The notes beneath the pieces are model-generated. The model had not been told where the DNA came from. It did no database searches and was given only the letters and a program-made list of their open reading frames with translations. Shown here piece after piece: positions 36,065 to 48,900 of a stretch of 64,000 bases of DNA (position 1 is the first letter of the stretch; every line of letters begins with the position of its first letter). Position numbers and translations under genes: made by a program. Origin of the DNA: Rhizomucor pusillus (taxonomy: Eukaryota > Mucoromycota > Mucoromycetes > Mucorales > Lichtheimiaceae); contig FWWN02000179.1 of assembly GCA_900175165.2 (NCBI GenBank), positions 33,992 through 97,991 on the forward strand, in the 5' to 3' direction.

Positions 36065-38173
36065 ACCGCAATTTAACTGTAAATTTACGAAACAATGTAG
36101 AATAAAATTATTCTAACAATAATGTATACATCTACTACTAGTCAAAGGTGTCAAAGGTTTTTGACGGACTGCGGGTTGAAGAAACCACAAGTTGTGTCAA
36201 AGCCATCGAGGCTTTTCAAGATTCGAAAAAGTTTGAACGTCGGTCCTTCAACCCATTATTTATTTTGGTGCACTCAAGGTGTTGAGACGTTAGTAGGCGA
36301 TGGTACTGCCGCCGTTCCAGCAGATGAACTATGCGTGCAGTTGTTTGCTCACTCTCTCTCGCATCTTGTCAGATAAACAGGCAGCTATTAAGCCGATTTC
36401 GCCTCTAATTCTTTGTTGGGTTGAAATGGTTACGGTGTCTTACATATCCAATATCCAAAAACCGAAAAAGAAAAAGAAAACAGAAGGGATATTAGCTCAA
36501 AGAACAAAGGAAAAAGTAAAAGCCTTCGTTTTCGATCCTTTTCTTTTACTGCCATTGCATGCTGTCCATCATTACATTTTTTCCTAGACGTATGTCGAAT
36601 TTCCTGACACTATAAAAGGTTGCAAGCCAGATGGCAATGGTGGTCCTTTTGTTATGAAAAGACGCAAACGACGAAATCACACCTTAAAATCCAAGTCGGA
36701 TTAACATAGAAAAGGAGGCACCGAAGAAAATACATATAGAATCATAGTACCCTGTTTTTACTTTCAAAAGTCGTCAGTGATGAGCGTATATGATATGTTT
36801 ATTAACGAGAATTCTTGGGAAAATGTGGTTACAACGTGGGCAATTCGCTGAAGCCTGCTTCCAGGCGTTTTAATTCATGTCAACAAGGGTTGTTCCAGCT
36901 TGGTATCCCTCGCTGGAGGCTGCGTGCCAAGTCTCTCTGTAGAAAGCGTACATGTAGGACAGCTTCCCCAATGTCGGAATCATCGATGTCATTTTTCCTA
37001 TTAGACTTGTTATCCATCTGGTTTCCAGGTTCGACTTGAGCTGTCGAATCCGTCGTAATCGTTTGGACATCTTTCTTGTGGGACTGAGATCATCATGGTC
37101 TTGGCAAAGTACCTCGAATTCTGTACCTTCTACGATGCATTCGTTGTTTTATCCTTGTCGCGCCGCGCTGACAATGAATATGCAGCTTACTGCATGGCGA
37201 TTCGTACATTAATGATCATCATAGAGTATATGTTTTCAGGGAATATAAGGGGAGTGACTGCTGATACATAATTACGGATAGAGTTCTGCAGGCTACTTTC
37301 ATACGACGGAAATATGCACATTTTTTTTTTTTCGCCACCTTCCATCTTGCTGGAACGTCTCTGCTTGTACAACTGTAAATCAACTGGAGATGAAACCATT
37401 TTCTGTCAAATTTGATAATGAGTATTGATATATTCGCTATCTAGTTTTAAAAGCCTAGCGATTGTAGTCAGCCATTGGAGTCTGTACGCATGTAGCGGTA
37501 ACAGATTCTCCATACGAAGATGCATAGGAGCAACACTATAGGTTTGGATTACTGTCCTTCAACATTGGCAAAAGCTCGACGAAGGTAACATCACATATAG
37601 TATCCGCTGGGATTAAAGCAAAGTATGGCTACAGGTATCTAAGCCGAGCAGATAAAGTGGCGGCTGCAGATTTACTACTCCAGCAATGTGCTATGGTACG
37701 TTTCATATTCCAAGAATACAACGCGCATACAGCGACTGCCCTTTGAGGCGATGCTTCTGCGAGATAAAAATAGGTGCCACCACGATTTGCATCTGAATGA
37801 GGACGATGCTCTCATTGGCTGATCGTTATTAGACCTTCCTTTTTCTACAGGCGGGCGATGATGTACAACCAAGGGAATCACATCCCGGGCGGCCTGGGCT
37901 TTCGATCCAACTCGTGGGTGTGCTCTCTGTTTCTCTCTGCGTGCCGCTTTGCAGAGGCTTTTCCCCTTTTCTTTCTTACTTCCTTCCTTTCTTTCTTTCT
38001 TTCACCTTCTTGTGCAAGCTTCTTCATTTCCTTACTGCTTTTACTGCTTCCTGGGCCTGAATACGTGCCCCTGAAAAAATAATATAGACATAGTCGCGAC
38101 TCTCCTCTCTCTCTCCTAGTTGGCATTCCGCTTCGAATACCCTCATCGTAAACTTTGACGTGCACCATCCGAC
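36065..38173. other. Intergenic region upstream of CHS7
   Basis: About 2.1 kb with no recognisable gene. A (CTTT)n-rich stretch is at about 37977..38005, followed by C/T-rich sequence to the CHS7 start, probably its promoter. Frames of 65-95 codons here show no family resemblance. Confidence 0.45.
37977..38005. repeat. (CTTT)n microsatellite in the CHS7 upstream region
   Basis: Short CTTT/CCTT run about 170-200 bases before the CHS7 start codon. Confidence 0.7.
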
Positions 38174-39486
38174 ATGGTCGACATTACCTTCAAGTTCGAA
38201 GCATTCAGCTTCGACGGCATTTGCCAAACTGTGGCGCTACCCTTATGTCCACTGATGGGCAGTACTGACGGAATCGAGCCAGTGTGCTATTCTCGCAACG
38301 TAGACCTGGGAGGCAACCTTGTATTTCAGCCTGGTACTCTCGAAAACGCAACTAGAGTCGATGATACATGCAACTGACAACACTGCTTCATTTTTTCTAG
38401 CAACACTTATCGTTGACGTTGTCGCCATTATTATGACAGCGATCATGATCTATCACATCCGATCTAAATACACCGCCGTCGGTATGTGCTTTCAGTAAAT
38501 GACTTTAGCGCATACATCCATGTTCCATGACTAACCCGTATCTTGATAGGTCGCAAGGAAATCGTTATGTTCTTCTATCTTTACATGATTACCGTCTTCC
38601 TGGAAATGCTCCTTATTACTGATATCATTCCAACATCATCACCGGCGTACACCGTAAGCTGCGGATCCTGATCTATATTTGAGCGTTTTTGCTAAACTTA
38701 CCGTACATAGTATTTTGCAGCTATACACACCGGCCTTGTAAGCGCGACATTCTGGTGCTTGTTGCTGAATGGCTTTGTCGGTTTCCAGTTTGCTGAAGAC
38801 GGCACTCCGCTTTCACTTTGGGTAAGCATTCTGCGGAGAGCCAATGCTACTTTTCTTGGCTAACTTTACCACGCGCTCCCAATTAGTCTATTCGCATCAG
38901 CTCGTTCCTTATATTCTTGATCGTGGGTGTCATTGCTCTTTTGACATTCTTGAACATTGGTCCCTTCTCTTACAGCAGTCCCGGCGCTTTGTGGGTATTT
39001 TACTTCATCATTAACGGCCTATGCTTCATTATCTATGTCATCTCGCAAATTATCCTTGTCGTCAACACCTTGGACGATCGCTGGCCGCTTGGTGATATTC
39101 TGTTCGGCACTGCATTCTTCATTGTCGGTCAGATCTTGATGTACATCTTCTCCGTTGTTATTTGTGACCAAGTCAAACACTACATCGACGGCCTCTTCTT
39201 TGGCACTATCTGCACTCTCCTGGCAGTCATGATGACCTACAAATACTGGGATTCGATCACCAAGGAAGATTTGGAATTCTCAGTTGGTTCCAAGCAGAAC
39301 GTTTGGGAAGTCAAGGAACTTATCAACGAAGACGAGCTATCACAGCAGAGCTACGGCAACAACAACCAACAGCAATTTGCTCCTGCTACCCCTCAACCTC
39401 AATACCATCATCAAATGCACACACCGCCTCCACCACCCCCACCTGGAGGACAGTACGGTCAGCAGTATCATCAGTACCCGTACTAA
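38174..39486 (+). CDS. CHS7: Chitin synthase export chaperone Chs7
   Basis: ER membrane chaperone needed for folding and ER exit of the Chs3-type chitin synthase. Five exons (38174..38333, 38401..38481, 38550..38653, 38711..38821, 38887..39486) give 351 residues. The lumenal N terminus has the family block [14 protein letters not shown] followed by [11 protein letters not shown], with paired Cys. Seven membrane segments follow, among them [48 protein letters not shown] and [11 protein letters not shown]. The conserved [10 protein letters not shown] loop and [15 protein letters not shown] motif mark the end of the family domain. The cytosolic tail is unusually long and rich in Gln, Pro, Tyr and His ([17 protein letters not shown]). 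Chs7 is fungal-specific. Confidence 0.93.
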
Positions 39487-39788
39487 AAAATGATTGTTTT
39501 TGCCTCAATTTTTTTTTTTTTTACATACAATACATGCATTACACATTACGTATATCTGCTCATTGAAGCTCAGTCTCTGAATAGTACGAATGCTTCTATG
39601 CACAAAAGTGTCCTGGGTAACTTGAAACACTGAGGTTGATCTTACATATTGCTACAGAGAACATATCGTTTCTTGCCTTAGATTTGACCTTTGAAAGTTC
39701 TGAAATCTTGGTTTCTGCAGTTCAAAAAACATATCACAAATTGCAGGACTCCGCTTTCCTTTTGTCTGTCGAGCCAACTTCTGGTTTC
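39487..39788. other. Short intergenic spacer
   Basis: About 300 bases with a poly-T run near 39510..39522 just after the CHS7 stop codon; presumably the CHS7 3' end and the next promoter. Confidence 0.5.
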
Positions 39789-41351
39789 ATGTCAGGGAAG
39801 CAACTCACTAAAGAACAAGCGTCTGTAATCTTTAAAAATCTTGCACATGAAAGACACAATAAGGTATGCATTTGTATTCTTTCACTGGGCAGAGAAAACA
39901 TACATTTCTGACTGATTCCAAGGCATGCTTTGATTGCCATGCAAAAGGACCCACGTGGGCCTCGGTGACTTTTGGCATCTTTTTGTGTCAAAACTGTGCA
40001 TCAGCGCACAGGAATCTAGGTGTTCACGTTAGTTTTGTAAAGTAAGAACCAACATCTACTCGATTTCGTAGAGTGAATGCTCACGAACGTTGCAAAGATC
40101 GACGACTCTGGATGCATGGACGCAGGAACAGGTGGCAACGATGCAGTGTGGAGGCAACCTGGCAGCACAGAATGCCTTTGGAGAATATGTATTATCACTT
40201 GACGACATTCATGCAAAATATACTAGCAAAGCAGCACAACACTATAAAGCTGCGCTGCAGTCAAAAGTCCACCGATCACTCTCCCACCAGCGCCAAGAAA
40301 CAACAAAAACAAACGTACCACTTGTATTAGATGATACCAATTTACTTGACACCAGCAACAACAATAACACAAACCTTAATAACAGCAATTGCAATAATGA
40401 CGCTAATATGCTCGTTGACGTTGACCCGATCGTCCCGATAACTCGACCGAAAACGGACGCTGAGTTCTTTGCGATGTGGGAGAACGCTGAACCAGATAAC
40501 AGAAATAAGCAACAGGAAAGAGACGAGGAAGAACGTGTATCAAGTAAAAGACTACAACCTGCAACAACTTCTTTAAAACCTGCTCGGCATTCTGCGAAAA
40601 CAGGCGTTACGAAGCTCGGTGCACGAAAAGCTCAGGCTGGAATGTTTAATTACGAAGAAGCTCAGGAACGAGAGAAAGAGCTAGAAGAAGCTACATCGAA
40701 ACCTCATCGATTTTCATCCCCATCACCGTTATCATCGCCCAACAAAAAGAAACCCATTTCAACGCGACTCATGTATCAAGAAGAAAACTCAACCGGAAAA
40801 GACAAGAGTGACGATAAAAATGATAAAGAAGAAACGGATGCCGAGCTTGACAGATTAGGAATGGGCGTTGTACGCATAGGCAAATTCAACGGTCAAGTAT
40901 CTAATGGTGGCAACGGCGTAGCCAGGAGTAATGACGACATCGAAGTGACTTATGCACGGGATAAATTTGGGAATGCGAAAAGTATATCATCCGATCAATA
41001 CTTTGGTCGCAATGAATACGATCCAAGTCGTGTAGCTGCCAACGCCGCACGATTGGCCCGTTTCCAGGGTGCTACCAGCATATCGAGCGACCAATATTTT
41101 GACAGAGAACCAAAGTTCCAAGATGATGTCTCGAACGGATACATACGCGGCACATCAACGTATGCAACAGGCGGATCAGGCTCTAGTAGTAACTTTTCAA
41201 AAAAGTTGCTCGGCGTTGCTAGCCGCGGCGCAGCCAAGGTAAAAGCTTGAACTTACGGCAGATAATCTTTATATACGCTTACTGACTCAACAACGCTTCA
41301 CAGCTACAGAGAGCTCTGTCTGATCTGGAGGTAATCTTAAGACGAGTATAG
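39789..41351 (+). CDS. GLO3: ArfGAP of the Glo3/ArfGAP2-3 type
   Basis: GTPase-activating protein for Arf1 in COPI coat dynamics at the Golgi. Exons 39789..39863, 39923..40041, 40098..41238 and probably 41304..41351 give 460 residues. The ArfGAP zinc finger is complete, C-x2-C-x16-C-x2-[27 protein letters not shown], then [19 protein letters not shown] with the catalytic Arg. The middle is charged and Asn-rich. Two copies of the Glo3 motif, [14 protein letters not shown] and [11 protein letters not shown], separate it from Gcs1- or Age-type ArfGAPs. The 40042..40097 intron uses the acceptor GCAAAG. The last exon is uncertain: without splicing at 41239 the protein would end three codons later at 41250; with it the end is an amphipathic [15 protein letters not shown]. 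Confidence 0.9.
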
Positions 41352-41745
41352 AAAAAAGGAACGATATGTTTCCTAACTGTGTTTGTTGTTTAACTAGAGA
41401 CGCGCATAAACTAGACCCACACCTCCATGCATTACCCAGCATAGATACCTATAGTTATATTTTGATCACTGATTTGACGTGCATTTGTTTTACAGAATTC
41501 TATCTGATCTTTTGCGTCATAAAAGAGAGCAAATTTATGCGTCGATATGTAAATAGTAAATGACTAATTGAAGATTTTCTTTTATCTAATGGTTATATTA
41601 GCTGTAGTTATTGCTAGTTAGCGCAAATCTTTCCTCAAAATATGTAGCACATTAAAATGCAAGTTACCCATCGGGCAATGAATTAGCACTTTGCATCACA
41701 TTTTCGTTCACGCGTGGTGCTCGTTGGCACTGCTTCCAAAGCAAA
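41352..41745. other. Short intergenic spacer
   Basis: About 390 AT-rich bases between GLO3 and SEC1; no coding signal. Confidence 0.5.
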
Positions 41746-44700
41746 ATGTCATCCATTATAGAGATTATGCATAAACGTAAGCTTAGCGACCACTGAAGCT
41801 GCTCAGACTGTTTGCGACAACTGCGCAATGACGTTTGCCCGGTAGCTAAGCAGTGCACGAGGCTGATGCAGAGTTTCTAGGACTGATGGACAGCATCAGG
41901 GCTGTCCAACCGCCGGGCAAGTGGAAGATCGTTGTGGTCGATTCCAAAAGCTCTCAGATACTGAATGCATGCTGTAAAATGTACGATATATTGGAGGAAA
42001 ATGTATGGCTACGCGAAAGGATCGAATTATATCTATCAATGCATTGATCAAAACTAACTTGTCTTTTTTAAGGTTACTTGTAAGCTTTTATGCTAAATCA
42101 ATGGACATAATGACGTGGACGCTCAACTCTTATGCAATTGCTTTTTTATCCCAGTGGTCGAGAATATCGAAAAGAGGAGACAGCCGTATCCGACGCTGGA
42201 TGCCGTTTACTTTTTGACACCTTGTCGCGAGTCTGTACTTCGTCTACTCGATGATTTCACTGCGCAAAAGACACCAATGTACAGGGCGGCGCATGTCCAC
42301 TTTACCAGCGGTATGTTACAACATCTCTAGTTACTTGCGTCAGGAATTCTAAAATGTCATATGCACCTTCACTTAGGTCTTGATGACTATCTGTTTGATG
42401 ATTTAAACAGGAAACTTAAATCGAGTGGTGCGTCCGAGTACATTCACAGTCTGAAGGAGATGTATGTGGATTTTATGGGTATGATGTCTTTTTTTTCTGC
42501 TTTACGATCAACGCTGCCCATTTTCGAGCTTGTCGCATTGATTGGTATTATTATTGATGTAGTGAAAGAATCCGCAGTTTTTACCGTGGAGCCGTCGACG
42601 AGCTACTTGACGGTTTTCGGCACAGACCCGCACTCTGATCCAGATTTTGCATTGAGGACGATAGCAAAGCAACTTTTATCTGTATGCGTGACACTAGGAG
42701 AAGATCCCATTATCCGCTTCCAGTCGAACGACGGCGATCCAAAATCTCCAACACGATTCCTTGCTTCGATGCTGCAAAAAGAGATCGATAGTTTCTGTCG
42801 GCTCAACACCAACTTCCCCGTAGGTTTTTTGCAGTTAGAAAATTTATTCGAGAAAGGACGATCAAGTTGACATCATATATATTTAGCCTCCTCGGAATCC
42901 GCCCCGTCCGCGAGCAACATTTTTGATTGTAGACCGCACGTTGGATCCCAACGCACCGTTGCTGCACGAATTTACATACCAAGCAATGATCAATGATTTG
43001 CTAGCAGTCGAGGATACAGAAAACGGCACAGGCATCAAATACTCGTACAACTATAACCAGATCGACGGCTCACTCGGCACGCAGGAAGTTGTACTTGATG
43101 AAGACGACAGCGTATACAAATCCATCCGACATTTGCACATAGCCGAATGCACTGACCGCCTAATTGAGGAATTCAACAAATTTTTGGATGAAAATAAAGC
43201 CGCCGCGCAAAGTGGGTATGTTGGACTTAGAAAGGGGAAAACAAGAAGACAAAATAGTGGTGGTTGAGGTACTAAATCAAATTTACTCTTCCCAGCGATC
43301 GCAGTGGACCTCCAAAAGATTCGGCACGTACCTTAAGAGATATGAAAGAAATGCTTAGTAACCTCCCACAATTCCAAGATATGAAGGCAAAGGCATGTGT
43401 AAAACAGGACGAATTAAATATGTGTTGCATCCTGACATACATGTCTCGTTAGTACTCTGCACATATCAGCATTGCGCAGGAATGTCTTTCAATATTCGAA
43501 AAGCATAAGCTGAACTCTGTCGGCAACCTTGAACAGGTGTGTTAGTTTCTAAATACGTTCTTATGCTCATACACCTGATTTATGTGTATGGGAATTAGAG
43601 CATGGCTACTGGTGAAACACCCACAGGCGAGAAACCAAAGACAGTTGTTCTGGACATGGTCCCACTTTTAGATGATCCATATGTGAGGTAAAATGTCAGT
43701 TTTCGTACAGCGCCGCGACCTTGAAACTCATGTTTGAGACTGTCTAGTCCCGTGGATAAGGCTCGATTGCTGATGCTCTATATCATTTCAAAAGAGGGTG
43801 GTATATTTGAAGACGATAAGCACAAGCTGCTTGAACATGCCAGGCTACCTCCCGAGCTGAGAGCTGCTGTAAATAATCTATCTCTGTTGGGTGTTCAGGT
43901 CACGAGGGAGCGTCGGAAGCCCGGTGAAAAGTCTCTGCGCAAAAAGAAAGAGAGAAGACGCGGAGCACGGGACGAAGAAATGCCATATGAACTTTCGAGA
44001 TACGTTCCTGTCCTTAAAAAGACCATGGAGGTAGTAGGCTCAACACGAAATATAATAAGACCGGGTATTGAAAAACTGGGCTGATAGGCTCAACTCTCTG
44101 GCAATCTTGATCCGCAACAATACGCATATACCAGAAACTCAGACATGGAGATGCAGGACGATGGAGCTGGTCCTGGCGGCGCTGCAGCGGGTGGCATCCC
44201 GCAAAGCGGCGTGTCTCTTCGCACAACGAAGCCCAATTGGGGCAAGAAGCCTATCAGTGCAGGAGTAAGTCTTGCAACCAAATATATAGCAGCAAGAAAG
44301 CTAATTCTATGTATGCATGTATGTATAGGGCGTCAGTCGATCATCTTCCAACGCAAAGTTGATTGTATTCGTACTCGGAGGATTAGCGTATTCTGAAATA
44401 CGATCAGCGTACGAAGTTGCGGCGGCGTATGACCGAGAAGTTTTCATTGGTAGATATATAGTAATTAATATGCTCCTCCCTCTTGCATCTAACGACTGGA
44501 TTATCCAGGTACCACTGAAGTGCTGCGTCCTACCAAGTTTGTAGAGGAGACTGGTCGTTTGCGACTGCCCGTAGAGCCCAGCAAACCTGTGATTGCGCCG
44601 TATGTGCCACCATCGCCTCCACCGTCCCTGAAACCCTCTTCGCTTTTGCCGCAGATGCCGAATTCAAGCTCGCATTTGAGCCTAAGTAATTTGAGCATAC

Positions 44701-44804
44701 GCAGCGGAAGCACAGGGCCGACATCCTCTGCAAGCACAGACAGGCCGACGGAGGAGAAGGCTGAAAAGAAGAAGAAGAAAGGACTTAAGAAACTGTTTGG
44801 ATAA
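41746..44804 (+). CDS. SEC1: Sec1/Munc18 family protein, exocytic Sec1
   Basis: Sec1 binds the plasma-membrane syntaxin and promotes SNARE assembly at sites of secretion. Fourteen exons give 719 residues: 41746..41776, 41872..42002, 42073..42079, 42155..42310, 42377..42478, 42563..42819, 42887..43215, 43296..43392, 43453..43536, 43599..43687, 43748..44030, 44088..44264, 44329..44449, 44509..44804. Domain 1 shows SIRAVQPPGKWKIVVVD and VYFLTPCRESV; domain 2-3 shows LIVDRTLDPNAPLLHEFTYQ; domain 3b carries VDKARLLMLYIISKEGG and IVFVLGGLAYSEIRSAYEV. Exon 3 has only seven bases, and the intron after 43392 starts with GC. The Pro/Ser-rich, Lys-rich tail (KKKKKGLKKLFG) goes beyond the conserved core. 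Sly1, Vps45 and Vps33 are less likely from the domain 1 and Tyr-Gln motifs. Confidence 0.93.
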
Positions 44805-44941
44805 TAGAACGTCGTCACCGCCGGGTAGATTACCTTTCTCCATTTGCGTTTCATATCAAAGCTGAAACCCCGCTTTTGCGCCCTTGGTCGGCAGCTCTCC
44901 ATTTAGACAACCACCCTTGAATACCTTCCCTATACCAATAA

Positions 44942-45818
44942 ATGGATCCCGCGGTGTATTGCCCAACATATGCGCCATTCTTTGGCTTCGCTGGTGTATT
45001 TGCCTCGGTAATGCAGGCATTGCAATCTAGTCTTCCATTCGAGCTAACTTTTTGACACGCGTTAATGGCAGATGGCATTCAGCTGTAACGTTTTCGTTGC
45101 TAATTCTCGAAAACATTATTCCATGTAATTCAAACTAACCTGCTCTCTTGGTGTTAGCCCTTGGAGCTGCGTACGGAACCGCAAAGGCCGGTATTGGTAT
45201 TGCCGGTATTGGTCCTTTCCGCCCTGAACTTGTCATGAAGGTATATGACACCACGCCCTCGAAAGTAAAAACACTTCTTCTAAAACGACAACCTAGTCCC
45301 TTATTCCCGTCGTCATGAGCGGTATAATTGCAGTCTACGGTCTCGTTTGCGCCGTGCTTTTGGCTGGTCAAAGTAAGTTTTTCCGTCAACATTGATTTGA
45401 GTAACCGCGTCGTTGTCGCTAACGTTCATGAAGTGTCACCCACTTCAGGCTATTCGCTGTTCTCGTAAATATACAAATCAGTGAACGCCCTTAGCTGTAT
45501 GATGTAGCTGACGTGTATGTGTTTACAGCGGTTTCGTCGCGTTAGGCGCCGGTCTCTCTGTTGGTTGCGGCGGTTTGGCTGCCGGATACGCCATTGGCCT
45601 CGTGGGCGACCATGTAAGTATCTCTGAAATATATACCCATGGCCTCATTGTTGCTAACAAGATATCTCCTTTCGCAGTGCGTCCGAGGTTACGCTAGAGA
45701 AAACCGATTGTTCGTTACCATGGTACTCATCCTCATTTTCGCCGAAGTTCTCGGTCTCTACGGCCTTATCGTCGCTCTCATCTTAAACGCAAAGGCCGAC
45801 AATACCGTGTGCTCTTAA
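44942..45818 (+). CDS. VMA11: V-type ATPase proteolipid subunit c' (Vma11-type)
   Basis: Rotor-ring proteolipid of the vacuolar H+-ATPase Vo sector. Seven exons (44942..45007, 45072..45084, 45158..45240, 45297..45372, 45449..45464, 45529..45613, 45678..45818) give 159 residues, the standard length. Four membrane helices are visible, including [20 protein letters not shown] in helix 1 and [20 protein letters not shown] in helix 4, where the Glu carries the proton. [24 protein letters not shown] and GYSLFSGF follow the Vma11 (c') pattern rather than Vma3 (c). The c' subunit is fungal. Exons 2 (13 bases) and 5 (16 bases) are microexons; exon 2 supplies MAFS and restores the exact family spacing between FFGFAG and LGAAYG. 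The gene converges on the helicase gene 115 bases downstream. Confidence 0.9.
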
Positions 45819-45933
45819 CAGATTCCTCATGTACATACATAAACGAACGATGAATACCTCTTTTTTTTCATCTTTTCCTTTCCTTGGTTCTTTCGCCCCA
45901 ACATGCGAGCATAGTATAAGCATGATGATGGTT

Positions 45934-48900
45934 TTATTGATCAGCATTTACTACATCCCTTCCACAGCTCGCCAAGTGTTCCAAGATCTGCCTCTTTACA
46001 AAAGAATACGTTGAATCACAGTGTGGGCAGTGCCAATACATGCGAATTCCATCTGGTATCTTGTCTTCTTGAAACGGCACGCTCGAGACACTTGAAGGAG
46101 CATTCACGCTATTGTACTGCAGATACGATGTGATGGGTACGCCTGTCCGGATCACTACAAGGACAATTGTAAAAACGGGTGTTGTAACTGTGATTCATGT
46201 GAAAGCCGTTACCATCTTTTCGGTCCCAACTTCGCGGAATGCCTTGCTGATATTCAGGTCGTTCCTTATACTTTGGATACTATTATCGCTTTCTTGTTAG
46301 ATTTGGAATTGCCACATTATATTAATAGTTGCTTGAGGCTTACCATCTTCATCAACTCGGATGCTTTGGGAACACGAAACTCGGCAGAAATGGCAGTTTC
46401 CATTGCATTAGCCAGAGTTTCTAATGAAATAAAATTCAGATCTGCTCTTTTTTCATTTTGTCCGTATCTATATACATACCGGCAAGGGACGCAACTTGAC
46501 GTTGGAACTGAGCCTCAACGGCTGGAGTCCACATGTCCACTTTGGAGCTTGATTTCTTCCGTTCATCCATGTCAGCCAGGATCTGTTGTATCGGCTTGGG
46601 CAGATCCTGCCGGACCGACGGTGAAATGACCGTATCTTCCACTACTTCTTCTATAACCTAGATAAATGCGGTGTCATCCATCTCGATTCTAATAATACAT
46701 AAGAAATGACTGTTACCTCTCCCAAGCCGCGACTGATGCGTTTGTTCAGTAATTGTCGCCAGCTTGTACGCAACTGGTATGCCAAGAATAGTATATGCTC
46801 TGCTACTTCCTTTGTTCGAAATTCCACCATGTAATGCGCATCGAACACAAGGACACTGCAGTCTTCATTTGTATCAACTAGAGATATTTGTTGACTTAAA
46901 AATATTATCAAAGACCGGTTCGATATCTCATTGTTCACTTACTTTGCTTGGCAAATAGTAACAGAACGTGTATCCCAGGGACCCGAGTGATATTTAGAAG
47001 GTATGGTTTGTTGGTTTCCAGAAGCTGCAGGTAGCAGAGCAATTGATGCTGCATCGATTGTTCGACTGCCAAATCATCTATGTAGTTTTGATAAATGCTT
47101 TGCAAAAATATACCTCAGATCACAGCGCTTCATACCTTTGCGGACATTGTCGCCCAGTCCTTGGACCCAGTCTGGATGAGCAGCTACAACGCTGGTTGGA
47201 TGTAGTGACAGGAAGGATTTGACTAGAAATATGATAAGCCGTTACAATATTGATTCTAAGCGAAAAAGCTATTCCGACTCACATGGAGTGTGAAATACAA
47301 TTTCGTTGCTCTTTCGGTACGGGTTATGCTCGTCGCCAATGGCGAGTTGAGGGTACAGTGACGAACAAATGATGAGTTTGATGATATCGATATCCTTATT
47401 TGTGAGCGCCGTTGCCTTGGATTTTAGCCAATTCAGATCGTTTGCCATGGAGAATTCCAAATCGCGAATATCGGTTACTTCTTCATTTTCTATGAAAAAA
47501 AAAAAATATTAGGAAATATAGACGAGCAGTATTGTTTAAAAAACTGGTTACCTCTCCATTCTTCTTGGTCTTCTATACCCATTTCCAGCACTCGCCGTTT
47601 CTTGCTTGCTCTTTGTTCATATTTTTCGCGCCGCAGCAAGTCCCGTTTGTGTCGATGCTCTTTCTATTTATATTTTCATATATTGGTATCCGCATTCATC
47701 GAAGTAATCAGCGAAATTTACATACCTCTTTATCAGGATCCCGTTCGTCTTTCAGAGACTGCAGCAAGCCTGGCTGGAAGTCATTTAATACTTTCTCAAA
47801 TTGTCGTCTCATTTTAGCGATCTAAGTATTTCTTAAGGTGAGTATTTGATCCATGTCAGCATATATGCCGTAGTATAACCTCGTATAGTCTTTGTTCTTC
47901 AACGCCGTGTTTTCGACACCAGTTACGTGAGGACATCTATTAGCTTGTCAGCGTTATGTCAAAAAAAAAAAGGAGCGGTAATATATAATGCGAGAACCTT
48001 TCTTTCTGCTTTCGCTTCAAGCCATCCCTGCCACAAGTTCAGCAGGGTGAAAGGATCTCCGTGATGAGAATCAAATATCCTTCGATTCTGTTATCTGACT
48101 TTAGTTGACATGGTATATATGCAATGTGTTCGCGTTATGCAGCGACTGACCTTGAGGACGTCTGAATTAGCATTGCCCGATATCCGAGTAAAAGGCCACT
48201 GGACGCTCATCGCTGCAGCTATAGTTATCACTGGGTCTACTACATTGAATACCTAGCAAGAATATCCATGTAAGCATCATGTATATGTTTTAAACAGTGG
48301 GTTCCTATTACCGTGGCCATGATGAGCATTTTGCCAATAATTGCATCCACAGGCAAGTTAGCAAGAACCGAGCCAAGTCCAGTGATTTCCTCGGCAGAAT
48401 CGAGAGCACCCAGATTCTGAAGGAACTCCATGGAAGCTTCTATGGCTTGCGGTGCAGGCGCCTAAAAATCCTAGTCTAAATTATCTGCAGTTTTCAGAGG
48501 AAAGCAAAATTGTAATTCACAAGACTAACCTCAACATAATCAAACGTACGAGGATCGCCCAAATCCAAAGCTTTGATTTGCAGTATCAATGGCTCCAACG
48601 GTGCTCGTTGGATTTCAGGAACCGGGAAGTCGTTTAGATGCTCAAATTCGTTTTGAGAATATAAACGGAAGCACTCTCCAGGCCCTGTTCTTCCACTACG
48701 GCCGGCTCGCTGCGTGGCACTGGCCTTTGATACCCAAAACTCGGACAGCTTACTCATGTTGCTTGTCACGTCGTGCATCAACTCCTTGACCTTGCCAGAA
48801 TCCACAACAAAACGTATGCCATCAATGGTCAAACTGGTTTCCGCAATATTTGAGCTGATAATACATTTCCGCACTCCTTCAGGAGGCATGTCAAATACTT

